From Sphingomonadaceae bacterium (GTDB lineage Bacteria > Pseudomonadota > Alphaproteobacteria > Sphingomonadales > Sphingomonadaceae): 64,000 nt of DNA. Of the stretch, positions 16,667 to 24,770 are shown piece after piece; within the stretch, counting starts at the first letter, position 1, and every line of letters begins with the position of its first letter. The notes under the pieces were generated by a model. It worked only from the letters and a program-made list of their open reading frames with translations, was not told where the DNA came from and did no database searches. The translations under genes and the position numbers were made by a program. Where the stretch lies: assembly GCA_027533105.1 (NCBI GenBank), contig JAPZTW010000004.1, positions 313,013-377,012 on the forward strand. The letters are read 5' to 3'.

Positions 16667-17788
16667 ATGTGGCAGCGGATCGGGGCGATGATCTTCAAGG
16701 AGGTGCGCCAGATGGCGCGCGATCCCTCGACCATCGCGATGATGTTCTTCTTCCCGATCATCCAGCTGGTGATCTTCGGCTATGCGATCAACAACGATCC
16801 GCGCCACTTGCCGCTGGTGGTGGAAGCAAACGACAATTCGGCCTTTTCGCGTTCGATTGTCAGCGCGCTGCGCACCACGGGCTATTTCGATGTTACCGAG
16901 GTGGCGGGCAACTATGGCCAGGCGGATCGGCTGATTGCCGAGGGCGAGGCGCAGTTCGTGCTGACCATCCCGACCGACTTTGCCCGGCGGCTGGTGAGGG
17001 GTGAGCGGCCACAACTGCTGCTGGCGGCGGACGCCACCGATCCCGCCTCCACCGGTCCGGCTGTGGCTGCCGTGAACGAGGCGGTGGCCCGGGCGCTGGC
17101 GCGCGACCTGATCGGACCGCTGGCCGGCCGGCAACAGGGCCCGCCGCCGGTCGACCTGGTGCTGCACCGCTCCTACAACCCAGAAGGGATCACCAGCCAC
17201 AATACCGTGCCGGGGCTGCTGGCGATCATCCTGTCGATGACAATGGTGGCGCTGACTTCGATGTCGGTTACCCGCGAGACCGAGCAGGGGACGATGGAAA
17301 ACCTGCTGGCCACGCCGCTGCGCCCGGTCGAGGTGATGGTCGGCAAGATCGTGCCCTATTTCCTCCTCGGCTTCGTCCAGGTCTGCGTGGTGCTGGGCTT
17401 TGCGATCGTGGTGTTCGAAGTGCCTTTTGTCGGCTCGCTGGGGCTGCTGGTGGCAGTGACGCTGCTGTTCACGCTGGTCAGCCTGGCGCTGGGCTTCACG
17501 ATCTCGACGCTGGTGGAAAGCCAGGTCCAGTCGATGATGGCGAGCATGCTTTACCTGATGCCCTCGATCCTGCTGTCGGGCTTTGCCTTTCCCTATCGCG
17601 GGATGCCGGTCTGGGCACAGTGGCTGGCCGAACTGCTCCCGCCCACCCATTACATCCGGCTGGTGCGCGGGATCATGCTGAAAGGGTGGGAATGGCCGCT
17701 GGCCGTGCCCGAAAGCCTCAAACTCATGGCCATGCTGCTGGTCCTGGGCACAATTGCCGTGCGCCGTTACAGGGATACCGTGGCCTAG
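16667..17788 (+). CDS. ABC-2 type exporter permease
   Basis: A 373-residue inner-membrane protein: one N-terminal helix (IAMMFFFPIIQLVIFGYAI), a ~150-residue periplasmic loop, then five helices in the C-terminal half (LLAIILSMTMVALTSM, PYFLLGFVQVCVVLGF, LGLLVAVTLLFTLVSLALGF, MMASMLYLMPSILLSGFAFPY, and the final LKLMAMLLVLGTIAV). This is the ABC2_membrane_3 topology of YbhS/YbhR and YhhJ. Only one permease gene is present, so the transporter is probably a homodimer, unlike YbhSR. Substrates of such systems are drugs, dyes or cations; none can be assigned. Its stop codon shares CTAG with the convergent rppH stop. Confidence 0.92.
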   Translation: MWQRIGAMIFKEVRQMARDPSTIAMMFFFPIIQLVIFGYAINNDPRHLPLVVEANDNSAFSRSIVSALRTTGYFDVTEVAGNYGQADRLIAEGEAQFVLTIPTDFARRLVRGERPQLLLAADATDPASTGPAVAAVNEAVARALARDLIGPLAGRQQGPPPVDLVLHRSYNPEGITSHNTVPGLLAIILSMTMVALTSMSVTRETEQGTMENLLATPLRPVEVMVGKIVPYFLLGFVQVCVVLGFAIVVFEVPFVGSLGLLVAVTLLFTLVSLALGFTISTLVESQVQSMMASMLYLMPSILLSGFAFPYRGMPVWAQWLAELLPPTHYIRLVRGIMLKGWEWPLAVPESLKLMAMLLVLGTIAVRRYRDTVA

Positions 17789-18288
17789 ATCAGGTGGCGG
17801 AACTCTTCCAGGACCGCCCGGTAGACGCGCTTCTTGAAGGGCACGATCACTTCCGGCAGCTGCACCGGATCGAGCCACTGCCATTCGCAGAACTCGGCCG
17901 GGTCGTGCGCGTCGAGCCGGATGTGGTGATCCTCGCCCGTGAAGCGGGCCAGCACCCAGTGCTGGCGCTGGCCGCGATAGGCGCCGCCCCACAGCTTGCC
18001 GATCAATTCGTCGGGCAGGTCGTAGAGCACTTCCTCACGCGTCTGAGCGAGGAGCGTGACGTGCGCCTCGTGCACGCCGGTTTCCTCCCACAGCTCGCGC
18101 AGGGCGGCTTCGCGCACGTCCTCGCCTTCGTCGATCCCGCCCTGTGGCATCTGCCAGTAGACTCCGCCCTCGTCGGGCTGGCCGCGCGTATCGATCCGCT
18201 TGCCGACGAAGGCCAGGCCGGCGGAATTGACCAGCATCACCCCCACGCAGGGGCGATAGGGCAGGTTTGCATAAGGATTTTCGCTCAT
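17785..18288 (-). CDS. rppH: RNA pyrophosphohydrolase (Nudix)
   Basis: A 167-residue Nudix hydrolase. The Nudix box GGIDEGEDVREAALRELWEETGV is complete, and the start PYRPCVGVMLVNSAGLAFVGKRID plus WQMPQGG match RppH/IalA-type proteins, which remove pyrophosphate from the 5' end of mRNAs and so trigger decay. The alternative of a diadenosine polyphosphate hydrolase (same family) cannot be excluded from sequence. It is convergent with the ABC permease gene, with their stop codons overlapping, and lies 10 bases downstream of the esterase gene transcribed in the same direction. Confidence 0.93.
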   Translation of the reverse strand: MSENPYANLPYRPCVGVMLVNSAGLAFVGKRIDTRGQPDEGGVYWQMPQGGIDEGEDVREAALRELWEETGVHEAHVTLLAQTREEVLYDLPDELIGKLWGGAYRGQRQHWVLARFTGEDHHIRLDAHDPAEFCEWQWLDPVQLPEVIVPFKKRVYRAVLEEFRHLI

Positions 18289-18298
18289 CCCCGCGCCC

Positions 18299-19249
18299 TT
18301 AGGCGCAAATGCGCCCCAGCATCAACTTTGCTTGCGCCAGAATGGCCAGCATGTCGGCCTGGGCGCTGGGCACGGCCTTGCGCAGATTGACGAAGCCGTG
18401 GATCGAACCCTTCATTTCCATGAAGTGGCATTCCACCCCGGCGGCAGCCAGCGCGGCGGCATAGCGGCGGCCCTGGTCGCGCAGCGGATCGAGGCTGGCG
18501 GTGACCAGCAGGGTCGGTGGTGAGCCAGCCTGATCGCCGTGGATCGGATAGGCCCGCGGATCGCCCGGGACCGGGGCATAGCAAGCCATGAACCAGTCCA
18601 TCGTTTCCTTGGTCAGCAGGAAGCCTTCGGCAAATTCGGCCATCGAACCGTCGCTTGATTCGTCGGTCGCGGGATAGATCGGCACCTGCAGGATCACCGG
18701 CACCTTGGCCGGTGCCTTGGCCAGATCCTGCGCCACGACAATGGCCAGGTGTCCCCCGGCGCTGTCGCCCATGGTGACAAGGCCGGTTGCCTCACGGCCG
18801 AGCGCCGCAGCATTTTCGGCCACCCAGCGGGTTGCGGCGATCGAATCCTCGTCCGAGGCGGGGAAGGGGTGCTCCGGGGCCAGGGCATAGTGGACCGCGA
18901 CCACCGGCAGGTCGAGTTCGGCGGCAATCGTGGTGCACAGCGCGTGGTGCGAATCCAGATCGCCGATCACGAAGCCGCCGCCGTGATAGAACATCACCAC
19001 GGGGCCGGGTGCGCGCTCGGCCTGCGCATCATAGAGTCGCAGCGGAATGTCGCCGCGCGGGCCGGGACAGGACAGGTCCCGGATCGTCGCCAGCGGCACC
19101 GGATCGGCCTCCACCAGTGCGGCCATCTGCGCGTAGGAGGCGCGGGCATCGGCCAGCGGGATCTCGTTCATCTTCGGCCCGGCCATCGCCGCCAGCATAT
19201 CCAGCAGCATCTTCACATCGGGGCGAACATAGGGGGTGGCGGCGCTCAC
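18299..19249 (-). CDS. Alpha/beta hydrolase of the hormone-sensitive-lipase (esterase IV) family
   Basis: A 316-residue cytoplasmic esterase. The oxyanion motif HGGGF (MFYHGGGFVIGD), the nucleophile elbow GDSAGG, the acid in ASLDPLRDQG and the His in GSIHGFVNL form a complete HSL-family catalytic set. Such enzymes hydrolyse short-chain acyl esters; the natural substrate is unknown. It lies upstream of rppH on the same strand. The 199-base gap to the divergent korA (19250-19448) holds both promoters and a GGCGGACCGGTCCGCC palindrome. Confidence 0.92.
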   Translation of the reverse strand: MSAATPYVRPDVKMLLDMLAAMAGPKMNEIPLADARASYAQMAALVEADPVPLATIRDLSCPGPRGDIPLRLYDAQAERAPGPVVMFYHGGGFVIGDLDSHHALCTTIAAELDLPVVAVHYALAPEHPFPASDEDSIAATRWVAENAAALGREATGLVTMGDSAGGHLAIVVAQDLAKAPAKVPVILQVPIYPATDESSDGSMAEFAEGFLLTKETMDWFMACYAPVPGDPRAYPIHGDQAGSPPTLLVTASLDPLRDQGRRYAAALAAAGVECHFMEMKGSIHGFVNLRKAVPSAQADMLAILAQAKLMLGRICA

Positions 19250-19417
19250 GGGTCGGGAATCCTCTCGTTATCGTCTGGTTTAATCGACAGGTTAAGTCGC
19301 GTTTTGCCACTTGACTAGCCGCCTTGGCGCCCGTCTTGTTGCATCGGTTGTCCGGCATGCAGTTTTTCTTGATTGCCGGGCAGGCGGGGAGGGGACTAGG
19401 GCGCTTCGCGAGGACGA

Positions 19418-19433
19418 GGCGGACCGGTCCGCC
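19418..19433. promoter_or_regulatory. 16-base perfect palindrome upstream of korA
   Basis: GGCGGACCGGTCCGCC lies just before the korA ribosome site (GAGGAAG) and 15 bases from its ATG. It could be an operator or an RNA hairpin near the translation start; no regulator is adjacent. Confidence 0.3.
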
Positions 19434-19448
19434 TGATGAGGAAGACGC

Positions 19449-21317
19449 ATGGCAACGCAATTGGCCGATCCCGAAGCACGCTCCACCAATGCTCCCGAAG
19501 CCGTAGTTGTCCGCTTTGCGGGCGACTCGGGTGACGGGATGCAGCTGACCGGCGGGCAGTTCACCCTGTCGAGCGCGCTGGCGGGCAACGATTTTGCCAC
19601 CTTCCCGGATTTCCCGGCGGAAATCCGTGCGCCGCAGGGAACGCTGTTCGGCGTCTCGGCGTTCCAGATCAACTTCGGCTCGACCAGCATCGATACGGCT
19701 GGCGATGCGCCCGACGTGCTGGTGGCGATGAACCCGGCGGCGCTGAAGACCAATGTTGGCGCCCTGAAGCCCGGCGGCCTGATCATTGCCGACACTGGTG
19801 AGTTCACCAAGCGCAACCTTGAAAAGGCCAAGTACGAGGTCAACCCGCTGGAGGACGGCTCGCTCTCCAAGTGGCAGGTGCTGGCCTTCGACATTTCGGC
19901 GCTGACGCTGGAGTCGGTCAAGCCCTTCGGCCTGGGCAACAAGGAAGCCCTGCGCTGCAAGAACATGTGGACGCTGGGGCTGTCGCTCTGGATGTTCGAT
20001 CGCGATCGCCAGCCGCTGATCGACTGGCTCAACGCCAAGTTCGCCAAGAACAAGGTGCTGGCCGATGCCAACATCGCCGCGCTCAATGCCGGCCATGCCT
20101 ATGGCGAGACGGCGGAACTGGGCGGTCACGTCAAGAAGCTGCACCTTGGCCCGGTGCCGACCCCGGCGGGGCTTTATCGCACCGTAACCGGCGCCGATGC
20201 CGTGGCGCTGGGGCTGGTTGCGGGCGCGCAACTGGCGCATCTGCCCATGTTCTTCGGCGGCTATCCGATCACGCCTGCCAGCTCGATCCTGCACGCGCTG
20301 GTGCGGCTGAAGGAATTCAACGTCACCACCTTCCAGGCGGAAGACGAAATCGCCGCAATCTGCGCCGCCATCGGTGCCAGCTATGCGGGGCAGCTGGGCG
20401 TTACCTCGTCGTCCGGCCCCGGCATCGCGCTCAAGACCGAGGCGATGGGCCTCGCCGTCATGACCGAGCTGCCGCTGGTGATCGTCAATTCGCAGCGCGG
20501 CGGGCCTTCGACTGGCCTGCCGACCAAGACCGAACAGTCCGACCTCTACCAGGCGGTCTATGGCCGCAACGGCGATACCCCGATCCCGGTGATCTCCGCG
20601 CGCAGCCCCGGCGATGCCTTTGACTGCGCGATCGAGGCCTGCCGCATCGCCGTGCAGTACATGACCCCGGTTATCCTCCTGACCGATGGCTATATCGCCA
20701 ACGCGGCCGAGCCGTGGAAGGTGCCGGACCCGGCCGACTATGCCGAATTCCCGGTTTCGTTCCTGGCCGAAAAGAACGCGGGCGATACGCTGCTGCCCTA
20801 CAAGCGCGATGCCAAGGGCGCGCGGCCGTGGATCAAGCCCGGCACGCCCGGCCTGATGCACCGTATCGGCGGGATCGAAAAGCAGGTCGATACCGGCCAC
20901 CTGGATTATTCGCCCGCCAACCACCAGGCGATGACCGATGCCCGCAAGGCCAAGGTTGATGGCATTGCCAAGTCGATCCCGGCGCAGGACGTGTGCCTGG
21001 GCACCGAAGGCGGCAAGCTGGCCGTGGTCGGCTGGGGCAGCACCTATGGCCCGATCCACCAGGCAGTGGGCCGCGCCCGCAACAAGGGGCTGGATGTCAG
21101 CCACATTCACGTCCGCCACATCTGGCCGCTGCCGGAAAACCTGGGCGATCTGCTGCGCGGCTATGACAAGGTGCTGGTGCCCGAAATGAACACCGGCCAG
21201 TTCAAGACCGTGCTGCGCGACCAGTTCCTGGTCGATGCCAGGCCGCTGACCAAGACCAGCGGCCAGCCTTTCACCATTGCCGAGATTGAAGCCGCGATCG
21301 AAGGAGCGCTGGCATGA
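19449..21317 (+). CDS. korA: 2-oxoacid:ferredoxin oxidoreductase subunit alpha (gamma-alpha fusion)
   Basis: A 622-residue protein. The N-terminal ~190 residues form the gamma domain (VVVRFAGDSGDGMQLTGGQF), fused to the pyrimidine-binding alpha domain with YPITPASS and RGGPSTGLPTKTEQSDL. With KorB it oxidatively decarboxylates a 2-oxoacid, most likely 2-oxoglutarate, to the acyl-CoA, passing electrons to ferredoxin. The two-subunit form without a separate ferredoxin-type delta subunit is the type found in aerobes. It overlaps korB by 4 bases (ATGA). Confidence 0.94.
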   Translation: MATQLADPEARSTNAPEAVVVRFAGDSGDGMQLTGGQFTLSSALAGNDFATFPDFPAEIRAPQGTLFGVSAFQINFGSTSIDTAGDAPDVLVAMNPAALKTNVGALKPGGLIIADTGEFTKRNLEKAKYEVNPLEDGSLSKWQVLAFDISALTLESVKPFGLGNKEALRCKNMWTLGLSLWMFDRDRQPLIDWLNAKFAKNKVLADANIAALNAGHAYGETAELGGHVKKLHLGPVPTPAGLYRTVTGADAVALGLVAGAQLAHLPMFFGGYPITPASSILHALVRLKEFNVTTFQAEDEIAAICAAIGASYAGQLGVTSSSGPGIALKTEAMGLAVMTELPLVIVNSQRGGPSTGLPTKTEQSDLYQAVYGRNGDTPIPVISARSPGDAFDCAIEACRIAVQYMTPVILLTDGYIANAAEPWKVPDPADYAEFPVSFLAEKNAGDTLLPYKRDAKGARPWIKPGTPGLMHRIGGIEKQVDTGHLDYSPANHQAMTDARKAKVDGIAKSIPAQDVCLGTEGGKLAVVGWGSTYGPIHQAVGRARNKGLDVSHIHVRHIWPLPENLGDLLRGYDKVLVPEMNTGQFKTVLRDQFLVDARPLTKTSGQPFTIAEIEAAIEGALA

Positions 21318-22345
21318 ACGCGATTACGCCCATCACCACCTCGATCAAGGACTGGGAAACCGACCAGGAAGTCCGCTGGTGCCCCGGTTGCGGGGACTAT
21401 GCGATCCTCAAGGCCGTGCAGCGCACCCTTCCCGAACTGGGCGCGGACCCGGCCAATACCGTGTTCGTCTCGGGCATCGGCTGCTCCAGCCGCTTCCCGT
21501 ACTACGTGGAAAGCTATGGCTTCCACACGATCCACGGCCGCGCCCCGGCCTTTGCCACCGGCATCAAGCTGGCCAATCCGGCGCTCGATGTCTGGCTGGT
21601 GACGGGCGACGGCGATGGCATGTCGATCGGCGGCAACCACACGATGCACGTGCTGCGCCGCAACCTCGATTGCCAGATCCTGCTGTTCAACAACGAGATC
21701 TATGGCCTGACCAAGGGCCAGTACTCGCCGACCAGCCGCGAAGGCACAACCAGCCCGTCGACCCCGCTCGGCTCGGTTGACCGTCCGGCCAGCCCCTGCG
21801 CCTTTGCACTGGGCGCAGGTGCACGCTTCATCGCCCGCGGCTTCGACGTGTCGAAGCACCTGCCCGAAGTGCTCAAGGCGGCTTACCACCACAAGGGTGC
21901 GGCCTTCGTCGAGATCTTCCAGAACTGCATCGTCTACAACAAGGACCGGTTCGAGGATTTCGCCGCGCCCAAGGGCGCCGAAGACCGCCAGCTCTGGCTC
22001 CACAACGGCGAACCTATGCTGTTCGCGAAAGGCGAAAAGGGCATTGCCCTCGACACCGAGAAGCTGACGCTCAAGGTGGTCGATGTCGTCGATGGCGATT
22101 GGCAGGCGGCGGGCGTGATCGTCCACGACGTGACCAACCGCTCGATCGCGCACATGCTGGTCGAAATGCCGTTCGGTCCGTTCCCGATGGCCCTGGGCGT
22201 GCTCTATGACGATCCCCGCCCGACCTTCGAGGCGGCGGTGATGGCCGAACGCGAAAAGGCCAGCGCGGGCAAGGAACCGAACCTCGCCAAGCTGCTGGCC
22301 AAGGGCCAGACCTGGACAGTGACCGAGGACGGGCCGGACCTGTAA
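21314..22345 (+). CDS. korB: 2-oxoacid:ferredoxin oxidoreductase subunit beta
   Basis: A 343-residue thiamine-diphosphate subunit. CPGCGDY near residue 24 and GIGCSSR provide cysteines for the single [4Fe-4S] cluster; the ThDP motif runs from GDGDGMSIGGNH to FNNEIYGLTKGQ. The STPLG/SPCAFALGAGA region matches KorB of 2-oxoglutarate oxidoreductases. It forms the catalytic complex with KorA, whose stop codon it overlaps. Choice of 2-oxoglutarate over pyruvate is based on general likeness to KorAB and is not proved by a specific residue. Confidence 0.94.
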   Translation: MNAITPITTSIKDWETDQEVRWCPGCGDYAILKAVQRTLPELGADPANTVFVSGIGCSSRFPYYVESYGFHTIHGRAPAFATGIKLANPALDVWLVTGDGDGMSIGGNHTMHVLRRNLDCQILLFNNEIYGLTKGQYSPTSREGTTSPSTPLGSVDRPASPCAFALGAGARFIARGFDVSKHLPEVLKAAYHHKGAAFVEIFQNCIVYNKDRFEDFAAPKGAEDRQLWLHNGEPMLFAKGEKGIALDTEKLTLKVVDVVDGDWQAAGVIVHDVTNRSIAHMLVEMPFGPFPMALGVLYDDPRPTFEAAVMAEREKASAGKEPNLAKLLAKGQTWTVTEDGPDL

Positions 22346-22366
22346 TCTGGCCTGGCCTGCGCCAGC

Positions 22367-23341
22367 ATGGACAACCTGACTCACAGCCTGTTTGGCGCTG
22401 TTCTGGGGCAAACGGGGCTCAAGCGCCGTACCGGCCTTGCCATGCCGGCGCTGATCATCGGGGCGAACCTGCCCGATGTCGATGCGGCCTGCTTCTTCTG
22501 GCTGGAAGGGACCGAGCATCTCGGCTTCCGGCGCGGGATCACGCATGGGCCCCCGGCAATGCTGTTATTGCCGCTGCTGCTGGCCGTCGGGCTATGGTGG
22601 TATGATCGCTGGCAGACCCGGCGCGGGACGCGGCCCGAGGAGCGGCTGCCGGTCCGCTTCACATGGCTTTATCTGCTCGGCCTGATCGGCTGCCTCAGCC
22701 ATCCGCTGCTCGACTGGCTCAATGTCTATGGCATCCGCTTTTTCGAGCCGTTTTCCGGCCACTGGGCCTATGGCGATACCCTGTTCATCATCGATATCTG
22801 GTGGTGGGCGCTGCTGGGCCTTGGCCTGTGGTTCTCGCTGCGGCGCGAGCGGGCGGGGAAGGCATGGCGCTGGCCCGCAGTGGCGACCCTGGCCGCAAGC
22901 CTGCTTTACCTGGGGCACAACTATCTCGTTTCGCAATCGACCGTGTTGACCTGGGCGATCAATGCCAAGGGGCCTTCCGTTGGCGTGCCGATTGCCGATC
23001 CGGTGCGCATTGCCTCGCCGGTGCCGCTGGCTTTCTGGGAGCGCGAATTCATCGTCGGCGCGCCCAACCATTGGTACCGCGTCGCACCGGGCGAGGTGCC
23101 TTCGCCCGGCAATGCGCGGCCGATCACCGACCAGCCGTGCGCCTGGCCATCGCCAGCGCAGCTCGCCAGCGGCGGATCGCAGGCCCAAGCCTTCCTGTTC
23201 TGGAGCCGCGCGCCCTTTGCCGAGCGTGCCACCGACGGCTCGGTGATCCTGCGCGATGCGCGGTTCTATGATCCGCGCGCGCGGGACCGGTTTGCCGTGC
23301 CGCTGCCGGGGGTGAAGTGCCTGCCGCGGGCGGCCAGCTAG
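22367..23341 (+). CDS. YdjM-type membrane metal-dependent hydrolase family protein
   Basis: A 324-residue inner-membrane protein. The N-terminus MDNLTHSLFGAVLGQTGL and the histidine/aspartate motifs ANLPDVDA, RRGITHGP and LSHPLLDWLN are those of the LexA-binding, inner membrane-associated hydrolase family (YdjM, DUF457). Membrane segments are visible at LLLPLLLAVGLWWYD, FTWLYLLGLIGCLSH, DIWWWALLGLGLWFSL and VATLAASLLYLGHNYLV, followed by a ~120-residue soluble tail. The activity is not established for the family. It starts 21 bases after korB and may be cotranscribed with it. Confidence 0.85.
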   Translation: MDNLTHSLFGAVLGQTGLKRRTGLAMPALIIGANLPDVDAACFFWLEGTEHLGFRRGITHGPPAMLLLPLLLAVGLWWYDRWQTRRGTRPEERLPVRFTWLYLLGLIGCLSHPLLDWLNVYGIRFFEPFSGHWAYGDTLFIIDIWWWALLGLGLWFSLRRERAGKAWRWPAVATLAASLLYLGHNYLVSQSTVLTWAINAKGPSVGVPIADPVRIASPVPLAFWEREFIVGAPNHWYRVAPGEVPSPGNARPITDQPCAWPSPAQLASGGSQAQAFLFWSRAPFAERATDGSVILRDARFYDPRARDRFAVPLPGVKCLPRAAS

Positions 23342-23399
23342 GCGGGCAGGCCGAAAGGCCAGCTTGCTGCCCGGCCCGGCCTGCCCGAAGGGCTAAGGC

Positions 23400-24770
23400 A
23401 TGACCACGCCCATCTTCGTCTGGCTGCGCCGCGACCTGCGGCTGGCCGATCAGCCTGCTTTCCGTGCCGCCGCTGCCAAAGGCCCGGTGATCCCGGTCTA
23501 TGTGCTGGATGACGAGGGCGCAAAGCATCGCCGGATGGGCGCGGCTTCGCGCTGGTGGCTGCACCATTCGCTCGCCAGCCTCGCGGCCGATCTGGAACGG
23601 GCCGGATCGCGCCTGATCCTGCGGCGGGGCAGGAGCGAGGAAGTGCTGGCCGCGCTCGCGGCGGAGACAGGCGCGCGCGAGGTTCACGGCCTGCACCATG
23701 TCGAGCCGTGGTGGCGCAATGCGGAGCGGGCGGTGGGCAAGCTGCTGGACCTGACGCTGCATCATGGGCTCTACCTCGCCCCGCCGGGTTCGGTGCTGAC
23801 CGGCGGCGGCACGCCGTTCAAGATCTACACCCCGTTCTGGCGCGCCTTGCAGGAACGGATGCCGCCTGCGCCGCCGCTCCCCGCACCCAAGCTGACCGCG
23901 CCGGAGAACTGGCCAGCCAGCGACAAGCTGGAAGACTGGCAGCTGCTCCCCACCAAGCCCGACTGGGCCGGGGGAATGCGGGCTGAATGGACGCCGGGCG
24001 AGGGTGGGGCGGCCGAGCGGCTGGAAACCTTCACTCGCCGCGTCGCGCGCTATGCCGAGCGGCGCAACCTGCCCGCGATGCTGGGCACCTCGCGCCTTTC
24101 GCCGCATCTCCACTTCGGCGAGGTTTCACCCGCGCAGGTCTGGCACGCGGTGGCCAATGCCGGTGGCTCGGTCGCAACCTTTCTGGGGGAACTGGGCTGG
24201 CGTGACTATGCCGCCAACGTGATCCACCAGTTCCCGAACTATGGCGCGCGCTCCTACAAGGAGGAGTATGATCGGCTGCCATGGCGGACCGGGCCAGAGG
24301 CCGAGGCCGACCTTGCGGCCTGGCAGCAGGGCCGCACCGGCTATCCGATCGTCGATGCCGGGATGCGCGAGCTCTGGGCCACCGGGTGGATGCACAACCG
24401 GGTGCGGATGATCGTCGCCAGCTTCCTGATCAAGCACCTGCTGATCGACTGGCGGCGCGGCGAGGCGTGGTTCTGGGATACGCTGGTCGATGCCGACTAT
24501 GGCCAGAACGCGGTCAACTGGCAGTGGAGCGCCGGGTCGGGCGTCGATGCCAACATGTTCGTGCGGATCATGGCCCCGCTGACGCAAAGCCCCAAGTTCG
24601 ATGCGGCCGGCTATATCCGCCAATGGGTGCCGGAACTGGCGAAGCTGGGGGATGCCGAGATCCACGATCCCGGCCTGCTGCGCCCGCGCGGTTATCCGGC
24701 CAAGATCGTGGAACACACCGTCGGCCGCGCCCGCGCCTTGGCCGCGCACGCGGCGCTGAAAGCGGGCTAG
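23400..24770 (+). CDS. phrB: Deoxyribodipyrimidine photolyase (cryptochrome/photolyase family)
   Basis: A 456-residue class I-type photolyase that repairs UV-induced pyrimidine dimers with blue light. N-terminal antenna domain (FVWLRRDLRLADQPAF, VYVLDDEG), then the FAD-binding domain with LSPHLHFGEVSPAQVW, FLGELGWRDYAANV, ATGWMHNRVRMIVASFL and NWQWSAGSGVDANMF. The conserved residues around the flavin (including the Asn in QNAVNWQW and the WMHNR stretch) are intact, so repair activity rather than a cryptochrome-only role is likely. It ends convergently with the transketolase-like gene, their stop codons sharing CTAG (24767-24770). Confidence 0.95.
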   Translation: MTTPIFVWLRRDLRLADQPAFRAAAAKGPVIPVYVLDDEGAKHRRMGAASRWWLHHSLASLAADLERAGSRLILRRGRSEEVLAALAAETGAREVHGLHHVEPWWRNAERAVGKLLDLTLHHGLYLAPPGSVLTGGGTPFKIYTPFWRALQERMPPAPPLPAPKLTAPENWPASDKLEDWQLLPTKPDWAGGMRAEWTPGEGGAAERLETFTRRVARYAERRNLPAMLGTSRLSPHLHFGEVSPAQVWHAVANAGGSVATFLGELGWRDYAANVIHQFPNYGARSYKEEYDRLPWRTGPEAEADLAAWQQGRTGYPIVDAGMRELWATGWMHNRVRMIVASFLIKHLLIDWRRGEAWFWDTLVDADYGQNAVNWQWSAGSGVDANMFVRIMAPLTQSPKFDAAGYIRQWVPELAKLGDAEIHDPGLLRPRGYPAKIVEHTVGRARALAAHAALKAG

